This document shows, piece after piece, positions 60,369 to 64,000 of a stretch of 64,000 bases of DNA. The translations under genes were made by a program, and so were the position numbers. The stretch's first letter is position 1. Every line of letters starts with the position of its first letter. The stretch comes from Gemmatimonadaceae bacterium (GTDB taxonomy: Bacteria > Gemmatimonadota > Gemmatimonadetes > Gemmatimonadales > Gemmatimonadaceae), in assembly GCA_013697785.1 (NCBI GenBank), contig JACCWE010000144.1:23557-87556 (forward strand), written 5' to 3'. The notes under the pieces are model-generated. The model was not told the DNA's origin. It did no database searches and saw nothing but the letters and a program-made list of their open reading frames with translations.

Positions 60369-60968
60369 CTACGCGGGCGCTCCGAGCGCGCTTTCGAGCG
60401 CGCCGAGGCGACGCGCCAAGGTCGCTTCATCGATGACTGGCGCGGCATCACTGACGTCGAGGTCGTCATCGAGCTTCACCCACGAGACGCATCCTGTGTA
60501 GCGGCGAGTCTCGGGGATGGTGACGATCGCAGGCAGCTTCGCAACGCGTGCGGCGACGACGTGCACGCGTGGGTCATCGCGGTAACGAAAGCGCGACTCG
60601 ACCGCGCCCCATGTGAGGCCATGCTCGGCGTCGATCGCTCGCAACCGCTCGAGATCGGTCACGAGCCACACGGCTGCAACATTCGCGACGTAGCGCAGCT
60701 GTATCATGCCTTCCGGCGGACGATCGGCGTGAGAGGCATCGAGCGTGGAGTGAAAGCGCGCGTCGAGCTCGTGCACCTTCTCATGGAAGAACGTGGGATA
60801 AAGGAGAAAGCGATCGTGGCGTACGTCGAAGCCCGCGCGCTTTTCACGGATGCCGCCTTTGCGGATCATGGCGATGAGATCGCCGCGACCCATGGCGTCG
60901 ACGAGCACCGCCCATTCCTTGAGCGCGACGCGTTCGGGATCCATCGCCGCGGAAAGTATATCGGTCAT
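60369..60968 (-). CDS. DUF1802 family protein
   Basis: About 199 residues. The family signature is the N-terminal block 'VALKEWAVLVDAMGRGDLIAMIRKGGIREKRAGFDVRHDRFLLYPTFFHEK'-type region. A second block contains 'LTWGAVESRFRYRDDPRVHVVAARVAKLP' and 'TRRYTGCVSWVKLDD'. Function is unknown; members are found in many bacteria. ATG lies in an ATGA overlap with the epimerase stop, so it is the last gene of the HAD-YgfZ-epimerase-DUF1802 unit. Confidence 0.88.
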   Translation of the reverse strand: MTDILSAAMDPERVALKEWAVLVDAMGRGDLIAMIRKGGIREKRAGFDVRHDRFLLYPTFFHEKVHELDARFHSTLDASHADRPPEGMIQLRYVANVAAVWLVTDLERLRAIDAEHGLTWGAVESRFRYRDDPRVHVVAARVAKLPAIVTIPETRRYTGCVSWVKLDDDLDVSDAAPVIDEATLARRLGALESALGAPA

Positions 60969-61966
60969 CTGTCGTTCTCCTTCCACCAGCGGAATGCCTC
61001 CGGGACGCCAACCACAGGAATCATCGTCGGCGACCATCCGAGCTCGGAACGGGCGCGCTCCGATGTGAAGGGATTGTCGCGCGAGAATGTGTCGACCGTG
61101 CCCGGCAGCTGCTCGGCCATCGCCTCGTGCTTCGCGAGCCCTGCCGCCGCGCCGAGTATCGAAAATGTCGCGCGAGCGGCGGAGAGCGGAATGGAGACTC
61201 CGCGTACTCGACGATCAAGCCCGTTCGCGCCGAGCTGTACGAAGTCCGCGATCGTCACCGGGAAATCGTTCGTGAGGTTAAAGGCGCGACCGCCGGCGGC
61301 ATCGTGAGTGGCGGCGCGAACCGCGCCATCGGCAACTGCGGATGCATGTACGAGCGAGAAGACCGAGTGTCCGCCACCGAAGAGCGGGAAGAAGCCCGTT
61401 TGCATCAGGCGTGCGAAACGCGGCACGAGCTGGCGGTCGCGCTTCCCGTAGATCATCGGAGGTCGAATCGCGGTCGCCCAGAGCTCGCCCATCGCGTGGG
61501 CGTCGAGCACGATCTGCTCCGCCTCGCGCTTCGAGCGCGCGTAGTACGCATGCTCGGGAAGGGGCGCGAGCGGCGTTTCTTCATCCGTTGGCGCGGAGCG
61601 GTAGCGGGCCGCGCTTCCGTACACAGCCACGCTGCTCGTGTGTACGAGCCGCGCGCCCGCCGAGGAGGCGGCCTCGACGATCGCTCGGGTGCCGTCGATG
61701 TTCGCGTGCTGAAAGCTCGACCAGTCGCCGGTGGCCGCGATGAGCGCCGCGCAGTGGAAGACCGTATCGCATCCGGACATCGCGGAGCGCTGCGAATCGT
61801 GATCAGCGAGGTCGCCGCGCGCGAGCTCGACGCCAAGAGCGCCGAGCCACGCTGCCGCTCCTGCATCGCGCACGAGCGCACGCACACTCCAGCCATCGGC
61901 GAGCAGCCGCTCCGCGATGTACGAGCCGACGAGTCCCGTCGCGCCGGTGACCAGCGCGCGAGTCAC
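60965..61966 (-). CDS. NAD(P)-dependent epimerase/dehydratase-type SDR
   Basis: About 333 residues of the extended short-chain dehydrogenase family: 'ALVTGATGLVGSYIAERLL' (GxxGxxG), 'FHCAALIAATGDWSSFQHANIDGT', catalytic 'TSSVAVYGSAA' and 'AYYARSKREAEQ' (YxxxK), and 'IRPPMIYGKRDRQLVP'. The 3-beta-hydroxysteroid dehydrogenase-like branch is the closest. It may act on isoprenoid/hopanoid or sugar-type substrates; not decidable. GTG start in a GTGA overlap with the YgfZ stop. Confidence 0.9.
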   Translation of the reverse strand: MTRALVTGATGLVGSYIAERLLADGWSVRALVRDAGAAAWLGALGVELARGDLADHDSQRSAMSGCDTVFHCAALIAATGDWSSFQHANIDGTRAIVEAASSAGARLVHTSSVAVYGSAARYRSAPTDEETPLAPLPEHAYYARSKREAEQIVLDAHAMGELWATAIRPPMIYGKRDRQLVPRFARLMQTGFFPLFGGGHSVFSLVHASAVADGAVRAATHDAAGGRAFNLTNDFPVTIADFVQLGANGLDRRVRGVSIPLSAARATFSILGAAAGLAKHEAMAEQLPGTVDTFSRDNPFTSERARSELGWSPTMIPVVGVPEAFRWWKENDR

Positions 61967-63036
61967 TCCTCCCTGAATGGCAGCGGCACGACCTTGCCTT
62001 CGGTCCTGCCGCTCTCGCCCTCGACGAGTACCGTGCTCCCCATCTCGATCTCGCGCCGCACCATGATGAGCGCGATCGCGCCGAGGCGCGGCGAGAGTGC
62101 GCTCGAGCGCACATCGCCTACCTGCTTGCCATCATGACCGAGGATCGGGGCGCGCTCCGACGCGGGTTCGTTGTGGCCGAGCAGGAGTCCGCGCAAATGG
62201 CGATTGACGTGGCCGCGAAAGTGAATGCGCGCGACGACTTCCTGCCCGGTGTAGCAGCCCTTCGTGTAGGAGATCGCGTGGAGCTCGTCGTGATTGGCCT
62301 CCTGCGGGATCGTCGTCTCATCGATGTCGATCCCCCACTCGGGGCGCCCATTCTCGATGCGCGCGATCTCCCACGCGAGAAGTCCGGCCGGCCTGGCGCC
62401 ACCGGCCAGGAGCCGCTGCCAGATCGCGCCGAATGCATCGGCCGGGAAGAAGAGCTCGAAGCCTTCGGCCTCGAGGTCGGGAACTCGCGCGATCATCACC
62501 GGGCGGCCGCCGATCTCCGCGTCGACATGCGAGTACGATGCGAGTGCGGCGAGCGTCTCGCGCGTGATGCCGGCGGCGGGGCCGAGTATTGATCGCGCGG
62601 CGACGCCTGCGATCACGAGCTGGCGCATCTCCGTCGAGACATCTACGTAGGGCACGACGCGCGGATTCAGATACTTTCCCACGAGCGCATCGAATCCGGT
62701 GCGCGCGCGCGGAGGGACATCGACGAGGAGATGGTCGGCGCGGGAGAAGATGCGAACGTCGGCGATGATCCGTCCCTTCGGGCTCAGCGCCGCGGCGTAC
62801 TGTCCGTGCCCTGGCGTGAGCGCGAGGACATCGTTCGTGACGAGCCCCGTAAGCATCTCGGCCGCCTTCGGTCCATCGAGGCGCAGGCGCCCGCGCACGC
62901 TCCGGTCCGTGAGCATCGCGCCGTCGTCGAGGGCGGCGTACTCGCCCGCGATGTTGCCGTAGTGCAACGTCACCGAGTGTCCGGCGATGACGCCGACGGC
63001 GGGGAACTGGCCCGAGATGATGGGACCGGCGGTCAT
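61963..63036 (-). CDS. ygfZ: YgfZ/GcvT-like folate-binding protein
   Basis: About 357 residues of the GcvT-like fold. The diagnostic YgfZ motif is 'KGCYTGQEVVARIHFRGHV'; other blocks are 'DRSVRGRLRLDGPKAAEML', 'ALSPKGRIIADVRIF' and 'RIENGRPEWGIDIDETTIPQE'. YgfZ proteins bind tetrahydrofolate and help assemble or repair certain iron-sulfur enzymes. Start ATG in an ATGA overlap with the HAD gene. The neighbourhood (a GlcF-like iron-sulfur protein upstream) suits that role. Confidence 0.93.
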   Translation of the reverse strand: MTAGPIISGQFPAVGVIAGHSVTLHYGNIAGEYAALDDGAMLTDRSVRGRLRLDGPKAAEMLTGLVTNDVLALTPGHGQYAAALSPKGRIIADVRIFSRADHLLVDVPPRARTGFDALVGKYLNPRVVPYVDVSTEMRQLVIAGVAARSILGPAAGITRETLAALASYSHVDAEIGGRPVMIARVPDLEAEGFELFFPADAFGAIWQRLLAGGARPAGLLAWEIARIENGRPEWGIDIDETTIPQEANHDELHAISYTKGCYTGQEVVARIHFRGHVNRHLRGLLLGHNEPASERAPILGHDGKQVGDVRSSALSPRLGAIALIMVRREIEMGSTVLVEGESGRTEGKVVPLPFREE

Positions 63037-63716
63037 CCGGCGACCCGGAGCGAGATCATCGCGTCGAGCGTCGCGGGGGTCTCGCCTTCGAGCGACGTGA
63101 GCATCGCGTTCGCGTCCACGATGCTCTCGACGCGGAAGGGCGCGACAACGGCGCAGCGGATGCCCGCTGCGCGAGCGGCGCGGGCGCCGATCGCGCTGGA
63201 CTCGAGCGCGAGCCCGACGCGAACATCGAGCGCGCGCTTGCGGCTCATGCGCTCGATCGCCTTGCGGTAGCCATCGGGCGCCGGCTTTGCGGCCGCGACA
63301 TCTTCGGCGGCGATGATGACTTCGAAGGCGCCATCGAGCGCTGCGAGCGCGAGCAGCGAATCAACGGTGGCGCGAGTGAGGCCGGTGACGATGGCGAGCC
63401 GGCAGCTCGAGATCGCGCGCTCGATGAGCTCGTGCGCGCCGGGCGCGAGCGACACGCCGGCTTGCACGTTCATCGCGAAGTGGCGATCGGAACGGAGTGC
63501 GAGAAGGGTGACGGCGGTGTCGTCGTTCGCGATTGGCTGTCCGCGGAGCGCGCGAAGCATGGCATCGCGCGAGCTGTCCGCTATGTCATCGGCGAAGTTG
63601 CCGGCGTTCGAGGGCACGAGCCCTTCGTCCGCGAGAGTGCGGAGAAGCGCCGCACGTCTGAGCGGCGCAGTGTTCGCCAGCACGCCCTCAACCTCGCAGA
63701 ACAGCGACCCGATCAT
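63033..63716 (-). CDS. HAD-like protein with altered motif I
   Basis: About 227 residues of the HAD hydrolase fold. Motif II 'LAIVTGLTRATVDSL', the lysine loop 'VAAAKPAPDGYRKAIERM' and motif IV 'GLALESSAIGARAARAAG' are present. Motif I, normally DxDG, reads 'FCEVEGVLANT', so both Asp residues appear as Glu. Because the first Asp forms the phospho-enzyme, catalysis by the standard route is doubtful. It is coupled with ygfZ by a four-base overlap and may serve a binding or repair role. Substrate unknown. Confidence 0.8.
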   Translation of the reverse strand: MIGSLFCEVEGVLANTAPLRRAALLRTLADEGLVPSNAGNFADDIADSSRDAMLRALRGQPIANDDTAVTLLALRSDRHFAMNVQAGVSLAPGAHELIERAISSCRLAIVTGLTRATVDSLLALAALDGAFEVIIAAEDVAAAKPAPDGYRKAIERMSRKRALDVRVGLALESSAIGARAARAAGIRCAVVAPFRVESIVDANAMLTSLEGETPATLDAMISLRVAG

Positions 63717-63749
63717 AGGGAAAGGTTATCATGGCGCGTCCGGGCTCCG

Positions 63750-64000
63750 CTACGCCCGTGCCTTGGCAGCCGCGGCGTACGACGCGTCAAGCAGCTCGAC
63801 GGGATGGACGGTGCGCGCGGTGAGGCCGGCGCGGCGCATCCCCGCGCCGATCTGCATCAGACAGCCGGGATTTCCAGTGGCCACGAGCTTTGCGCCGGTG
63901 AGCTCGATGTGCGCGATCTTGGGCGCGAGCACGGCGGCGGAGAGCGCCGGCTCGAGGAGATTGTAGATGCCGGCGCTGCCACAGCACTGATCCGAGTCGA
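63750..64000 (-). CDS. glcF: Glycolate oxidase iron-sulfur subunit (GlcF-like), C-terminal part
   Basis: Only the last 83 residues are in the window; the 5' part lies beyond base 64000. The reading has 'DSDQCCGSAGIYNLLEP', the cysteine-rich CCG motif of the GlcF/LutA/heterodisulfide reductase-like domain, followed by 'KIAHIELTGAKLVATGNPGCLMQIGAG', typical of the glycolate oxidase iron-sulfur subunit. It accepts electrons from the FAD subunit oxidising glycolate or lactate. It stops 33 bases before the HAD gene and is probably the start of the same operon. The track shows only the final 60 residues. Confidence 0.87.
   Translation of the reverse strand, partial: DSDQCCGSAGIYNLLEPALSAAVLAPKIAHIELTGAKLVATGNPGCLMQIGAGMRRAGLTARTVHPVELLDASYAAAAKARA

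Noticed and set aside
1-64000. tRNA, rRNA, CRISPR arrays, insertion sequences, attachment sites
   Set aside because: Looked for characteristic sequences and repeats by eye; none seen. A short tRNA could be missed without a covariance search.

Overview
The window is GC-rich, gene-dense bacterial DNA. Many genes overlap at their stop/start codons (ATGA, GTGA, TTGA), and GTG and TTG starts are common. There are many short-spaced lipoproteins of the 'MKR...AAC' type, VPS10/BNR-repeat 'glycosyl hydrolases', prolyl oligopeptidase, and an exopolysaccharide locus resembling exosortase-A (XrtA/PEP-CTERM) loci. This mix is most like a Gemmatimonadota chromosome, but that assignment is inference from gene content, not a database match. 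I saw no rRNA, tRNA, CRISPR array, transposase or phage gene.

Region 1 (1-8.7 kb, minus strand): the start of a homocysteine S-methyltransferase-domain protein (cut by the window edge), cobalamin-dependent methionine synthase MetH, a YggT-like membrane protein, a secreted prolyl oligopeptidase and a VanZ-domain membrane protein. A terminator hairpin sits just upstream of metH.

Region 2 (8.8-42.5 kb): a large exopolysaccharide locus. It encodes chain initiation (polyprenyl sugar transferase), sugar addition (four GT4-like enzymes and one GT2), modification (two polysaccharide deacetylases, an acyltransferase, a FemAB-like enzyme, a DegT aminotransferase, an ATP-grasp ligase), flipping (Wzx-like), polymerisation/ligation (Wzy/O-ligase-like), export (Wza-like) and control by a BY-kinase (Wzc-like). 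Three paralogous secreted proteins resembling the hypothetical glycosyl hydrolase family GHL15 are scattered through it. Two of them lie directly behind c-di-GMP-I (GEMM-I) riboswitches; the third lies in the operon headed by wza, which starts at a sigma-54-type promoter. The locus also carries a sigma-54 response regulator with a soluble histidine kinase, and a REC-GGDEF protein in which both domains have lost signature residues. Together these suggest a polysaccharide secretion system under combined c-di-GMP (riboswitch) and sigma-54 control. No exosortase gene is visible.

Region 3 (42.5-55.3 kb): protein quality control and housekeeping: an FtsH paralogue, an M48 peptidase, a von Willebrand A protein and a MoxR-type ATPase that probably work together, an MFS exporter, an HExxH lipoprotein, an ArsR-SRPBCC pair with a near-consensus promoter and apparently leaderless start, a GNAT, a cytidylate-kinase-like protein and a molybdopterin oxidoreductase.

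Region 4 (55.3-64 kb): two small lipoproteins, a TMTC-like membrane protein with repeats, a lipoprotein gene that appears frameshifted in a homopolymer, MsrA, and a minus-strand operon (GlcF-like C-terminus, HAD-like protein with altered motif I, YgfZ, NAD-epimerase, DUF1802).
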